DNA of 64,000 nt from Dallia pectoralis (GCA_029465975.1 CM055761.1:8041529-8105528), one strand, 5' to 3'. Positions 1 to 10,645 are shown, numbered from the stretch's first letter. The notes: generated by a model not told the origin, from the letters alone. Program-made: numbers and translations.

Positions 1-177
1 CCCTAGTGTGGTGATCTAGTGAAACATAGAGCGACACATCCCTGGTGTGGTAGGGAGCATGGAGAGAAAAGCAGAAACAAATGAGTGTACACCATGACTT
101 GAACACCTGTGGCTAGGTTGAAGAACATCCACTGGGCTTTTCCCCTGTATCTGAGAGTGTGTGTGTGTGTGTCTAAC

Positions 178-365
178 CTGTGGTAGTATCTCTCTTGCCA
201 GAATCAGTGCTTCTTTATAGGCAGCATCTCCATCTGGGTTCTGCTCCATAGCTCTATTGACCAGTCCTATTTGCACCGCCCTCTGTCCATCTACTTTCTT
301 GCCGGTAAAGATGAGCTCTTTGGCCAGGGCAAAGCCCACCGCTCTGGGGAGACGCTGACTCCCTC
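178..365 (-). CDS. echdc2: echdc2 exon 7
   Basis: 188 bp coding for GGSQRLPRAVGFALAKELIF, then the helical C-terminal half to LILAREILPQ, ending in phase 0 at CAG|gttaga. The next exon is not in bases 1-177, so the gene continues off the left edge. Confidence 0.92.
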
Positions 366-3300
366 CTTCAGGTGAAAGATGCAAGGGTGAGACAAAGACT
401 CACTAAAAAAGGCAAACGGAGCATAAGATAACTGATTTGATGGTGGAGTGTGTGTGTGTGTGTGTGTTTTACCAGCCCCTGGGAGCAGTCCCCGCGTCGT
501 CTCAATCAGTCCCATCTGTGCAGAGAAGGCTAAAAACACACACGGAGGACAGTTGAAGGGCTACTTGGCTTTGGGTATAGACTGATTAATATGTCTATTA
601 GAGCGAGAGTAACGGGTCTATGTACAAACGGCCCACCTCTGCCTCAAATCTATTACAAACCATATGTTTGGATTTAGTCTTCATAACTAGTCAAATAGTG
701 TTTCCAAGAATTAGGATGTCAAGGGGGAGGCCACAAATATGTGAAAACAGGAATAAGGGAAGTGTGTACTCTTACACAGGTCTCTGCAGTCATCCGGGCA
801 ACACTTACAACAATATGAACAGCATAAAATGGGTCTTGCAGAGATGCTTGTCCTCAGAATTGTATAGTGTATTCTGTGATGCTGGCCATGCAGTGATGTA
901 CATTGAAAATGTGTTTCTGTTTTGTGTAGATTCTGGGTTAATACAATACAACACTGCCCTCTAGTGCATGCATTAGTGTGTTACATGCATGCATGTTGGC
1001 AAGCATCTATGCAAATGTCTGGTTGCCTCTGAACAACGTAAGGCCATTACGAGTTACATGGACATACTCTGTAATGACTACCCCTTCTTCATTCCCATAC
1101 ACACCATCTATACAGTCCGACAAGTATTGCATTGTAAGCATAGATTTGACCAAATATTAAATTATGAAAGCCTCGTAACAACAGGGAATGATGATGGAAA
1201 ACTTAAATTAACAAAACAAATAAGAAAATCGACATTAAGTATCGCTTTAAGCATGGTTAAATTAATAAGCATGCTGTGAATAATCTATTGAACAACTGAG
1301 CAACAAGAGAGGAAACTTAGGGAAGTCAACATGACATGAGTCCAAACTTAAACAAAAAGTTAAAACAGAGTTAAAATGCTGTGATGTGAAAACATTGAGA
1401 CTGGATGAACTAGATTTGAGTAAAACCACAAAAACAAACCTCAGAACAACGTGTTGGTCAATTAAAGCATAGTCTTTGGTTAAAATGTGTTCTGAAACGC
1501 AGTTTGTACATCACTGCACTTTAATTTTAAAATCATCCTAGCAATTGGTTTTCAAACACAGGTGTTTGTACAAATGTTGCTTAAATAGATTTGGGTAATG
1601 TTATGGAAACGCTAATGTGCTACTAACACATGTTGGAAACGCTAATGTGCTACTAACACATGTTGGGAACGCTAATGTGCTACTAACACATGTTGGAAAC
1701 GCTAATGTGCTACTAACACATGTTGGAACCGCTAATGTGCTACTAACACATGTTGGAAACGCTAATGTGCTACTAACACATGTTGGAACCGCTAATGTGC
1801 TACTAACACATGTTGGAACCGCTAATGTGCTACTAACACATGTTGGAACCGCTAATGTGCTACTAACACATGTTGGAACCGCTAATGTGCTACTAACACA
1901 TGTTGGAACCGCTAATGTGCTACTAACACATGTTGTGACTTTATAACAATACTTATATTTACTACTAAGGTGTTCTGCATAACAATATTGCTGTATATGT
2001 ATTCCTAATGTGTGGACTTTTTAATTATTCACGTTATAGGTCACATTAAAAGTGGAAAAAGTTCTGACATGATTTATCGTTCTCAAATGTTGGTGTGTGT
2101 ACTTTTTATATCACTGTATATGTACAACTAATGTCTCTAGATAGCAATAATGATGTACATGTGGGGTTTTTGCTTCTTGATATAACAGGTATTCTCTTAT
2201 GGTTTGAGATGCATGTTGAATTATTGTAGGGCTGATAAGATACCCTGGGGCCGGCAAGCACAAGAGATAACAACTGCAAACGGTTAGACCAAGTATTGTT
2301 ATTCATGCTAACTTGCGGTTCTGCTTAAGTCCAAGGACGGAAAAGGAACTGTGGTTAACAGAGTCTTTCTTACAAAAGACTTTGACACACCCCTATGGTT
2401 ATGTAGGGAAATGTTTCCGTGCTGTGCCCCAGAAATTGCACTGGGTCGGACTTTCTCTCAGCTTGCAAGTAATAAAATCTTATTGTGTAACGAGAAATGT
2501 TCCCTGTCTTATCTAATTATTTAGTTAAACTCTGTTCATTTTCACCACAGGGGCAAAAGTATCTAAATTTGTCACAAAATAAAGATGGCTCCTTGTTGAA
2601 GGTGATAGTCTACGTTAGATAAAAGATTAGAGGTCACTGACCAGCTGTACGAAGGTCACAGGCGAGCGCCAGTTCCAGACCTCCTCCAAGGGCAAAGCCG
2701 TCCACAGCAGCTACAGTTGGCATGGGCAGGGAGGCTGCCATAACATTGAGACATGAAGAATAAGGGCACGTGGAGAGATGTAGGTATAGTAACAGACTAT
2801 GAACAGAGACATACAGACACAGTACATTGCACACATTCAAATGTCTCATGTTCTATTAGCCAGAGAGAGATTTGAGGGTGTTGAGTGAGATGTACTAGCA
2901 TGCCTGAAGGGAGAAAAAGTCTGAACACATACTCAAGCGCCTTACCGATCTCAGTCATGAGTGAGCGCAAGCCGTGAACAAACAGATCAGAGTCAGAGTG
3001 GTTCATCTCCGCTCTCTCCTTCAGATCAGCTCCTAAGGAAGACACAGAGAAGACAAAACATGAACATTTGTACACTAATGTTCAAAAGGATGGGGTCACT
3101 TAGAAGTGTTCAAAACATAGATGAAATTAGTTTGAATAGAAAATAGAGTCATTGACATTAAAATAAATAATTGTGTCCTTCAAATGTGGCATTCATCACA
3201 ATTACAGCCGCGCAGACCCTTGGCGTTTGTTACCCTAGTTGTCAATTTGTTAAAGAATGCTCTTCGTTTCAGGCCATTTGAGCCTGTAATCAAACCTACA

Positions 3301-4926
3301 AGCGCTGGGGTGCCAGAAACTGAACTACTCCAAAGAAGGTCTGTTATATTGCTTCTTCGATCAACAGTTTTAGCTGTGCTGACATTATCGCGAACAGGTT
3401 TTCCATTGATCAATTAGGCTTTTTAGATGATAAACTTGGATTGGCAAACACAACGTGCCATTGGAACACATGAGTGATGGTTGCTGGTATAGGGGCCTTT
3501 TGTACGCCTATGTAGATATTCCATTGAATATCAGCCGTTTCCGGCCAGAACATGCATGTACAACACAAACAGCGTCTAGACTCTAGACTCTACATTGTAT
3601 TATTGATTAATTTGGTGTTTATTTAATGGATATAAAAAAGGTGTGTTACTTTTAAAAACAAGGAAATGTGTAAGTTGCCCAAACTTTGGAGCGGTAATAC
3701 AAACCTGCACAAAAGATCCCTGGCACCAAACTCCTGAAAACCACCACTCTCACTGCTGGATCATTGTGTAGAGAGGATACCAGCAGTCTCATCTAGAGAA
3801 ACACACAAAGGGGGTAAACCTGGGACATGATTAGGGATATTAGCAGTGAGTGTAATCTTTTAGAAAGTTACACAAGAATTCCTGTCGAAGTACCAGTTTT
3901 CATTTTAAACGATTGAAGAGGTTCTGGGTAAGTGAAGTTTGGCGTTTAAGTTTCAGTTTGGAGTTCAGATTAGGTTTATGATTAAAGTTTAATTTAGGGA
4001 TTGGGGCAAACTTTTGGTACAATTACACATCTTTTTTGTCCTCGTGTTGAAAGGAATTTGAGTGAGTTTGGTTGGTATATGTAAGGCCAACCAGAGGTTA
4101 AACTCACCTGAGCCACAAAGACACGACCCAGAGCATTCCTTGCCTTCTGACGACACATCAACACCTCCGCAATACCTACATTGAGAGAGTCATCTGTACT
4201 GCCTCAAAAAGATGGATGCATGACGTTGTGTACATCGTGGTGTAGGTGTGGTGTTCCTAATGCATTTTGCAAACAGTTACACAGACCCAGGTGTAAAAGG
4301 TGTCACATTCAATGTTTGCCATGAGGAGATAGGTGCTTGTGTGTGTGTTTAGGCCAGGGGCATATAAACAGGCCAGAGTCACTGTTAATTATTAAACAGT
4401 TGGTTGGAGGGAAATGGTTGTCAGTCAACAAAAGTCCCAGCAACACAATCCTCACTATACACAGTTTCAGTGCAGCCTATTTCTAAAACTCTGTCAACTA
4501 GGTCCGGAAATGTTTTGAGGAGCACTTCAACTATCTTTTCGTAGTTTTAGGCTAGGCAAACATAAGCCATCTGACAATTGGTCTTGGGATTTTCCCAATT
4601 GGCAATAATTAGGAATATTGTGCAACCATCTACATACTAGATTTCACAGTATATTAAGCAAGATTCAAAGAGTGTTGTTCCCAACCGGTGTCTTTCCCAT
4701 CTAGTCGCTTCAGATCCACTTCCAGCGCCTCTGACTCTTTCTCCGTGTGCATCCAGCGGCAGTGTGTGCGGGAGTATCCAATGAGGAAGCATCGTCCCCC
4801 GGGCAGTGAGTCCTCCTCCAGCCGGTGGAAACTTACTGAGCCCGTACCTCCAACAGATGCCGGGGAAAGTGCACCTAAACCGCGTAGATGAAACCCGCGC
4901 AGTGCCAACCTAGAAATAAAAGCCAT
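178..4926 (-). CDS. echdc2: echdc2, enoyl-CoA hydratase domain-containing protein 2 (5' seven exons; 3' end outside window)
   Basis: Crotonase-superfamily protein of the mitochondrion, close to ECHDC2 and AUH; its exact acyl-CoA substrate is not settled from sequence. Seven exons on the minus strand join in frame: 4926-4686, 4175-4108, 3792-3705, 3032-2946, 2734-2642, 529-473, 365-178 (822 nt, 274 codons, no stop yet). Every intron starts GT and ends AG. Residues 1 to about 30 are Arg-rich without acids, as in a mitochondrial presequence. The oxyanion-hole motif GADLKER begins at residue 133, the crotonase signature DGFALGGGLELALACD at 173, and MGLIETTRGLLPGAG at about 198, where Glu202 aligns with the catalytic Glu164 of rat enoyl-CoA hydratase. 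The MGLIETTRG stretch favours ECHDC2 over AUH. The ATG at 4926 has a strong Kozak context (A at -3, G at +4); the open frame upstream has no ATG. The last about 58 residues of the family lie beyond base 1. Confidence 0.93.
473..529 (-). CDS. echdc2: echdc2 exon 6 (active-site Glu)
   Basis: 57 bp coding for AFSAQMGLIETTRGLLPGAG, with the Glu that aligns with Glu164 of rat enoyl-CoA hydratase. Acceptor tttttag|CC, donor GCTG|gtaaaa. Intron 5 (530-2641) is the longest and contains a 30-bp minisatellite. Confidence 0.92.
1605..1935. repeat. 30-bp minisatellite, about 11 copies, in echdc2 intron 5
   Basis: Near-perfect 30-base repeats of the type gctaatgtgctactaacaca plus tgttggaacc, with only an aac/acc alternation between units. 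The 109-residue open frame through it exists only because 30 is divisible by three. Confidence 0.97.
2642..2734 (-). CDS. echdc2: echdc2 exon 5 (crotonase signature)
   Basis: 93 bp coding for PMPTVAAVDGFALGGG and LELALACDLRTA, the crotonase signature with the second oxyanion-hole glycines. Acceptor atggcag|CCTC, donor GCTG|gtcagt. Confidence 0.93.
2946..3032 (-). CDS. echdc2: echdc2 exon 4
   Basis: 87 bp coding for (G)ADLKERAEMNHSDSDLF and LRSLMTEIG, the conserved oxyanion-hole motif and helix. Acceptor tccttag|GAGC, donor ATCG|gtaagg. Confidence 0.92.
3073..3699. mobile_element. Nonautonomous Tc1-like element filling echdc2 intron 3
   Basis: The 5' end reads cactaatgttcaaaaggatg (then gggtcacttagaag) after a TA at 3071-3072. 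The 3' end, ttgcccaaactttggagcgg taata, is its degenerate inverted complement. The interior matches a fish Tc1-derived family I recognise from salmonid-type genomes (for example the stretch cacaacgtgccattggaaca). No transposase frame survives. It makes up about 93% of the 672-bp intron. Confidence 0.75.
3705..3792 (-). CDS. echdc2: echdc2 exon 3
   Basis: 88 bp coding for VRVVVFRSLVPGIFCAG, the strand leading to the first oxyanion-hole loop. Acceptor ctctag|ATG, donor GCAG|gtttgt. The donor lies within a few bases of the end of a Tc1-like element that fills the following intron. Confidence 0.92.
4108..4175 (-). CDS. echdc2: echdc2 exon 2
   Basis: 68 bp, with acceptor tgtag|GTATTG and donor CAG|gtgagt. 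It codes for IAEVLMCRQKARNALGRVF, the N-terminal crotonase beta-strand and ARNAL helix start. It joins exon 1 in phase 1 and exon 3 in phase 0. Confidence 0.9.
4686..4926 (-). CDS. echdc2: echdc2 exon 1 (start codon, mitochondrial presequence)
   Basis: Codes from MAFISRLALRGFH through the beginning of the crotonase fold (EVDLKRLDGKDTG). The donor is ACCG|gttggg and the exon ends in phase 1. Arg residues and no acidic residues in the first 30 positions fit a mitochondrial targeting peptide. Confidence 0.88.
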
Positions 4927-4959
4927 GGTTGTGCCTCGTATGTGTATAAACAAGGGGGT

Positions 4960-5893
4960 TTCTTTTATAAAAAAGTATCCTACAGCCTAATATGGGGTTA
5001 GTTAGTTTAATCCCGTGGTGAAAAGTCAGTTTACTAGTTAATAACGAAACCAAATCCAATGCCAACGTGTGACGTATTACTCATGTCAGATCAGTGTGTT
5101 TAAATAGCACCGGTTCCGTACGCATTACGTTTGGGGAAACGGAAATGTTATTCTGTATTCATCAGACCCTCCTACCGCCTCATACCGGATCTTGTACCTG
5201 TATTTTTAATTTCACTTATTTATCATTATTAATAATACAGAGTGCAAACAAACAAGGCACAACCACAATTCAAAAACAGAGCTAGTGCCTCGGGTCGAGC
5301 ATATACAACAAAACTTAGTTAGGAGTTAATACAAAACAACATAAAGAATTATATAAAAAATAAAAGATTCAGAGAAGGGTCTATCTCAAATCAGATTAAG
5401 AGTTTCAAATAAATAAGTCAATTCAAGGGCTTTTTTTTAATCTTGAACCCGTTTCAATGACTTGCACAAAATAGTGAACTCATTCTTCCAATGAGTCAGG
5501 GAGGGTTAGGTCTAAATATCTACATTTATCTACCTTCTTATCTTGAACAAAGACACCAAACTTTATATTCGGAAATGGAATATTATCCCGATTTGTACCT
5601 GTATGCGGATGCTCTTGTTTCCCTTTTGTAGTAGGAATCTTTGCCTTGGAACACATATTATATTGTATCATCTGTTAAAATCAGTGTTAATAGTTTTAAT
5701 CAGTTAAACAAATGTATTATATGTTTTAATAGTAACTCTAAATATCATAAAATGTGTTAAGAGTTGCAGTGTAATGTGACCAAAAAGAGCAAATTACTTA
5801 TCAACTTTTGTTTTTTAACCATGATGAACGAAAGAACAGAAACCCATGTTCTAACTAACCTTACCTAAATACTCTAAACCTAAAAGTAACCCC
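4960..5893. other. Upstream flank of echdc2, no gene seen
   Basis: AT-rich unique sequence between the echdc2 start and the LTR element. It should contain the echdc2 promoter (a CRE-like gtgacgtatt lies at about 5069), but no TATA box or CpG island stands out. No open frame resembles a known protein. Confidence 0.5.
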
Positions 5894-5898
5894 AACAC

Positions 5899-6266
5899 TG
5901 TCACGAGTGGTGAGTTAGGGTACTGCACTGTCTGGTTTCGGGTGCCCACTTTCTGGTTTATGTTGGTTACAGCTGTTGGGGATTTGTAATCACTGGGTTA
6001 TAAAGGGATTGCCTAGATGTCACTGTTTGCTGTTCATTGTTTGTATGTCACATTGTTAGTTTAGAGGTGAGTGTTTGTTTCACGATTAGTTGTTGTTTGG
6101 AGGTGTTCGTTTAAGTCGCTATATGCGCATTTTACTTTCATCAACCAAGTTCGTGTTTTTCGCCGTTGTCGGTTTGTTTTGTGTTTTTATCACTAATAAA
6201 CCTTATTTAACGGATTTACGGCTTTGCACATGGCTTACCACACTACACCTTGGACAAGTCGTGACA
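5899..6266 (+). repeat. 5' LTR of the retrotransposon
   Basis: 368 bp, bounded by TG and CA with an 8-bp terminal inverted repeat (TGTCACGA/TCGTGACA). It contains an AATAAA signal near 6196 (cactaataaacct), consistent with R/U5 polyadenylation. Confidence 0.93.
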
Positions 6267-6469
6267 GAATGAACAGCCACCGAAGCCAGCAGAGTCGGAC
6301 GGTGAGTGGATTCTGCGGGGGGCAAGCTATAGCGCCCCGTCGGATGAAGCTCACCGTCACCCCACGGAGCGGTGGGAGTGGAATCGGCCGGAGACACCAC
6401 AGGAGCGGTGGCTACGTCTCCGGCCGTATGCTGTATATGAACCATCTTTGCAGCATTCAGGGTCAGTGA

Positions 6470-6987
6470 CAATGGGTCCGCGGGCCTTCTATGAAGGCAA
6501 GAGGACATCCCGGAGGCGCCCCAAAGTAATTTTTGGGGGAGCTAACGGGGTGTTCACGGAGGTCCGCGGAGAGAACACCCACGACCCTGGTGCTGCAACA
6601 GCAGCCCCCACTGCTCCGGTGCTGCAGCCAGGGCCAGCAAAAGCCCTGGAGCTGCAGCAACAACCCCAGCTCCAGCCGGGTGATTACCCTTTCCGGCCAC
6701 CAACCTCCAGGGCCCAGAGACCACCTAAGGGCCTGGAGTGCCAGCCGCCCGGAGTGATAAGGAGATGGTGGGGGGTGTGGTTCACCCTGCAGGACCAGCC
6801 TCTTCCACTCCAGGGTGAGTGCCTAGATGAGCCCCTCCCACCATTGCTTAAGTGCCCTGAGCGGCTCCTCCCTCCTCTTCGTGAGTGCCCGGACCAGCGG
6901 CCCCTCCCCCCTCAGCATGAGGCCTTGGAGTCGTCCCTCCCCCTCAGCATGAGTGTGTCGACGAGTGGCCCCTCCCCCTCAGCATGA
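6470..6987 (+). CDS. Proline-rich open frame inside the LTR element (function unknown)
   Basis: From the ATG at about 6472 the frame reads MGPRAFYEGKRTSRRRPKVI and becomes Pro/Gln-rich (PLPLQGECLDEPLPPLL), stopping in the first internal repeat block. It has no CCHC zinc knuckle, protease DTG or RT motif. Downstream, another frame continues as PPPEFQDWPLPPPPELPKCH and then the LPELPERPC array, so the ancestral frame was probably longer and has been shifted by repeat changes. It may be a remnant of the extra proline-rich region of a Gypsy-like parent. There is no evidence that it is translated. Confidence 0.3.
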
Positions 6988-7250
6988 GGCCTTGGAGTCG
7001 TCCCTCCCCCTCAGCATGAGTGTGTCGACGAGTGGCCCCTCCCCCTCAGCATGAGCGTGTCGACGAGTGGCCCCTCCCCCTCAGCATGAGGCCTTGGAGT
7101 CGTCCCTCCCCCTCAGCATGAGCGTGTCGACGAGTGGCCCCTCCCCCTCAGCATGAGCGTGTCGACGAGTGGCCCCTCCCCCTCAGCATGAGGCCTTGGA
7201 GTCGTCCCCCCCCCTCAGCATGAGTGTGTCGACGAGTGGCCCCTCCCCCC
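6936..7250 (+). repeat. Tandem repeats of about 34 and 67 bp inside the LTR element
   Basis: Alternating blocks of gtgtcgacgagtggcccctc and ggccttggagtcgtccctcc, each ending in ccccctcagcatga. This is a short composite array upstream of the 27-bp array. Confidence 0.85.
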
Positions 7251-7349
7251 TCCACCTGAGTGTCTAGAGCGGCTCCTCCTTCCTCCGCCAGAGTTTCAGG
7301 ATTGGCCGCTCCCACCTCCGCCTGAGCTCCCGAAGTGTCATCTCCCTCG

Positions 7350-8692
7350 CCTGCCAGAGCTCCCAGAGCGTCCTTGCCTGCCAGAGCTCCCAGAGCGTCC
7401 TTGCCTGCCAGAGCTCCCAGAGCGTCCTTGCCTGCCAGAGCTCCCAGAGCGTCCTGCCTGCCAGAGCTCCCAGAGCGTCCTTGCCTGCCAGAGCTCCCAG
7501 AGCGTCCTTGCCTGCCAGAGCTCCCAGAGCGTCCTTGCCTGCCAGAGCTCCCAGAGCGTCCTTGCCTGCCAGAGCTCCCAGAGCGTCCTTGCCTGCCAGA
7601 GCTCCCAGAGCGTCCTTGCCTGCCAGAGCTCCCAGAGCGTCCTTGCCTGCCAGAGCTCCCAGAGCGTCCTTGCCTGCCAGAGCTGCCTGCCAGAGCTCCC
7701 AGAGCGTCCTTGCCTGCCAGAGCTCCCAGAGCGTCCTTGCCTGCCAGAGCTCCCAGAGCGTCCTTGCCTGCCAGAGCTCCCAGAGCGTCCTTGCCTGCCA
7801 GAGCTCCCAGAGCGTCCTTGCCTGCCAGAGCTCCCAGAGCGTCCTTGCCTGCCAGAGCTCCCAGAGCGTCCTTGCCTGCCAGAGCTCCCAGAGCGTCCTT
7901 GCCTGCCAGAGCTCCCAGAGCGTCCTTGCCTGCCAGAGCTCCCAGAGCGTCCGCCTGCCAGAGCTCCCAGAGCGTCCTTGCCTGCCAGAGCTCCCAGAGC
8001 GTCCTTGCCTGCCAGAGCTCCCAGAGCGTCCTGCCTGCCAGAGCTCCCAGAGCGTCCTTGCCTGCCAGAGCTCCCAGAGCGTCCTTGCCTGCCAGAGCTC
8101 CCAGAGCGTCCTTGCCTGCCAGAGCTCCCAGAGCGTCCTTGCCTGCCAGAGCTCCCAGAGCGTGCCAGAGCTCGCCTGCCAGAGCTCCCAGAGCGTCCTC
8201 GCCTGCCAGAGCTCCCAGAGCGTCCTCGCCTGCCAGAGCTCCCAGAGCGTCCTCGCCTGCCAGAGCTCCCAGAGCGCCTCGCCTGCCAGAGCTCCCAGAG
8301 CGTCCTCGCCTGCCAGAGCTCCCAGAGCGTCCTCGCCTGCCAGAGCTCCCAGAGCGTCCTCGCCTGCCAGAGCTCCCAGAGCGTCCTCGCCTGCCAGAGC
8401 TCCCAGAGCGTCCTCGCCTGCCAGAGCTCCCAGAGCGTCCTCGCCTGCCAGAGCTCCCAGAGCGTCCTCGCCTGCCAGAGCTCCCAGAGCCTCACCGCCT
8501 GCCAGAGCTCCCAGAGCCTCACCGCCTGCCAGAGCTCCCAGAGCGTCACCGCCTGCCAGAGCTCCCAGAGCGTCCTCGCCTGCCAGAGCGCCCCAGAGCG
8601 TCACCGCCTGCCAGAGCTCCCAGAGCGTCACCGCCTGCCAGAGCTCCCAGAGCGTCACCGCCTGCCAGAGCTCCCAGAGCGTCACCGCATGA
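7350..8692 (+). repeat. 27-bp minisatellite, about 49 copies, encoding LPELPERPC-type repeats
   Basis: The unit is ctgccagagctcccagagcg plus tccttgc. Copies are nearly identical; cctt is replaced by cctc or ccacc toward the 3' end. Occasional 1-3 bp losses shift the reading frame along the array. All frames on both strands stay open for long distances because the 27-bp unit lacks stops, which gives spurious frames of 311 to 534 residues. Confidence 0.97.
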
Positions 8693-8870
8693 TATGGCGG
8701 AGACTACGCCGCCTGAAATGGCCGCCGCCACGCCGCCTGAAATGGCCGCCGCCACGCCCACGTCGATGGCCGCCGCCACGCCCACGTCGATGGCCGCCGC
8801 CCGCCCACGTCGATGGCCGCCGCCACGCCGACCACGATGGCCGCCGCCACGTCCACCAAGATGGCGGAAG
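8693..8870 (+). repeat. Imperfect GC-rich repeats (about 21-24 bp) at the 3' end of the LTR interior
   Basis: Repeats of gaaatggccgccgccacgcc and cacgtcgatggccgccgcca. In one frame they read TPPEMAAATPPEMAAATPTS. They lie between the 27-bp array and the short unique stretch before the polypurine tract. Confidence 0.85.
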
Positions 8871-9056
8871 CCTTGCCGCACAAGACGGCGATCGGGCCAC
8901 CAAGGCCCTTTAAGGGCTGGACCTGCTGTCTGGGACTAACCCTTTGGGTGTGACAGTGGGTCCTTGCCTGTTGCTCCCTTGTTTTTTTTTTTTTGGTGTG
9001 TTGTTGTTATGTTGGTTCTTGTTGGCTATCTGGGAGCTAGCCTTAAGTGGGGGTAC

Positions 9057-9424
9057 TGTCACGAGTGGTGAGTTAGGGTACTGCACTGTCTGGTTTCGGG
9101 TGCCCACTTCCTGGTTTATGTTGGTTACAGCTGTTGGGGATTTGTAATCACTGGGTTATAAAGGGATTGCCTAGATGTCACTGTTTGCTGTTCATTGTTT
9201 CCATGTCACATTGTTAGTTTAGAGGTGAGTGTTTGTTTCACGATTAGTTGTTGTTTGGAGGTGTTCGTTTAAGTCGCTATATGCGCATTTTACTTTCATC
9301 AACCAAGTTCGTGTTTTTCGCCGTTGTCGGTTTGTTTTGTGTTTTTATCACTAATAAACCTTATTTAACGGATTTACGGCTTTGCACATGGCTTACCACA
9401 CTACACCTTGGACAAGTCGTGACA
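9057..9424 (+). repeat. 3' LTR of the retrotransposon
   Basis: The same 368-bp LTR, nearly identical to the 5' copy: one change at tttctgg/ttcctgg and two adjacent changes at tttgtatg/tttccatg. It is preceded by a short purine-rich tract and followed by the AACAC target duplication. Confidence 0.93.
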
Positions 9425-9429
9425 AACAC

Positions 9430-10017
9430 CATGCAATTGTAAGTTTAAAAATAAACCTTAAGACATGAAATACATTTTTACCTAGTGGGGACCAATTGTT
9501 CTAATTTTTTATTTTTCTGGGCACATCTGGTTGAAACACACATGTACACACATTAACGGATCACACACACCTGAGGAATTGGCTCTATATTCTTCTAAGT
9601 CTATTTTATTTCGATCAAGAGTTTTACACAGTTTTGTACTTTACAAAGATAATTTTAGTGAAAATCCATGATTTGACACAAATGACATGGACAGACATCC
9701 AGGGCAGGTCTCAAAGATAGCCTACATTCACAGAAATGTGTTGAATTATTGAAGAGGCTCATTCGAAATGATAAATTGATGGTTTGGCACAGAACCTGTG
9801 TAATGGAGTAATAACCTGTTCCTGGCCAGGCTCAAAATAGTCCAGAAATAGTTGCTCCAGAATAGACCTTGTGGTTAGGGAGGTTGTCATGATATAACTG
9901 AAGTGGTTTGGTGAAACAAACCAAAGACGTCCCATATTTGAAGGAAACCTAGTAATACGGTGACTCTCACAGGAACATTTGTAGGTTTTACAGGATTTTT
10001 GTGTCGTACAGGTCCTG
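9430..10017. other. Region 3' of the ccdc190-like gene
   Basis: No coding sequence recognised. On the minus strand a polyadenylation signal AATAAA (complement of tttatt at 9605-9610) lies about 410 bases after the stop codon at 10018. It is a plausible 3' UTR end for the ccdc190-like transcript. Confidence 0.45.
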
Positions 10018-10579
10018 TCAGATCCTGTGGGTGGAGCTTGTGTTGCCCCTGGCAAATATCTCAGTGATTGACAGCTCCATCTCGCAGGGGGGTTGACCTC
10101 GATAACGGATGTAGCGAGCTTTACGAGCCTCGGCCAGCGAATGGCTGAAATCCGGCAGGACGAGGAGTGTCCTGGGCTGACTGCCCGGAGTGAGGGAATC
10201 AGAGGCAGCAGGAGGTAGAGGAGAGTGGGAGGAAGGAGAGGAGAGGGCAGGGAGGGGTGGATAACACTCTCTGTCCTCATCAGGCCTCCCATTCTCCTCC
10301 TCCCTCTTCCTCAGTCTCGTCGTCCTCGTCTCCCTTTCCTTCTCTACTTTGCTCTCCCCTCTCAACTCCCACCCTCCCTTCTCCCCTCTCCTTGCCAGCC
10401 CAGTGATGGCGAGTGATGCTGCAGGCTGCAGTTTGAGGTTAGGCAGGCAGAGCGGCGCCACTGAGCTACCTGTGCCGTGTATCTGTGTGTCGGCACACTC
10501 AGAACTGCAGAGAAAGTCATGGACCTGAGCCTGCAGCGCCGCCGGTCCAGACACTCCCCGAGACGAAGCCTTCACCGAC
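10018..10579 (-). CDS. ccdc190: ccdc190-like gene, terminal coding exon
   Basis: On the minus strand a strong acceptor (ctctctgtctcag|GTCGGTGAAG) opens a frame of about 187 residues that ends with TGA at 10018-10020. The middle is low-complexity (Glu/Arg-rich, then Pro/Ser-rich). The C-terminus, ARKARYIRYRGQPPCEMELS followed by ITEIFARG, is ordered and resembles the conserved C-terminal motif I associate with CCDC190. The first base of the exon completes a codon that needs two preceding bases. The upstream exon at 15556-15739 leaves only one, so at least one exon is missing between them. CCDC190 is a poorly characterised coiled-coil protein, and I assign no biochemical role. Confidence 0.68.
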
Positions 10580-10645
10580 CTGAGACAGAGAGGAAGAGAG
10601 ACAGGAAGGGAGAGAGGAAAAGAGGGAGGGAAAGAAAGAAGAAAG

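Larger units (their letters stand above)
5894..9429 (+). mobile_element. Complete nonautonomous LTR retrotransposon with 5-bp target duplication
   Basis: Two 368-bp LTRs (5899-6266 and 9057-9424), each starting TGTCACGA and ending TCGTGACA, are flanked by the direct repeat AACAC (5894-5898 and 9425-9429). By eye the LTRs differ at about three positions, so the insertion is young. The 2.8-kb interior has no gag, protease, reverse transcriptase or integrase. It holds a proline-rich stretch, three tandem arrays and a polypurine-like tract (aagtgggggtac) directly before the 3' LTR. No primer-binding site matching a tRNA was recognised after 6266. The element presumably depends on an autonomous relative. 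Confidence 0.92.

Noticed and set aside
2300..2560. Possible solo LTR in echdc2 intron 5 (AATAAA, TG...CA-like ends)
   Set aside because: No terminal repeat pair or target duplication could be identified; the AATAAA alone is not enough.
7264..8939. Open frames of 311-534 residues on both strands
   Set aside because: Artefacts of the 27-bp stop-free array in the LTR element; frame shifts by small indels occur inside the array.
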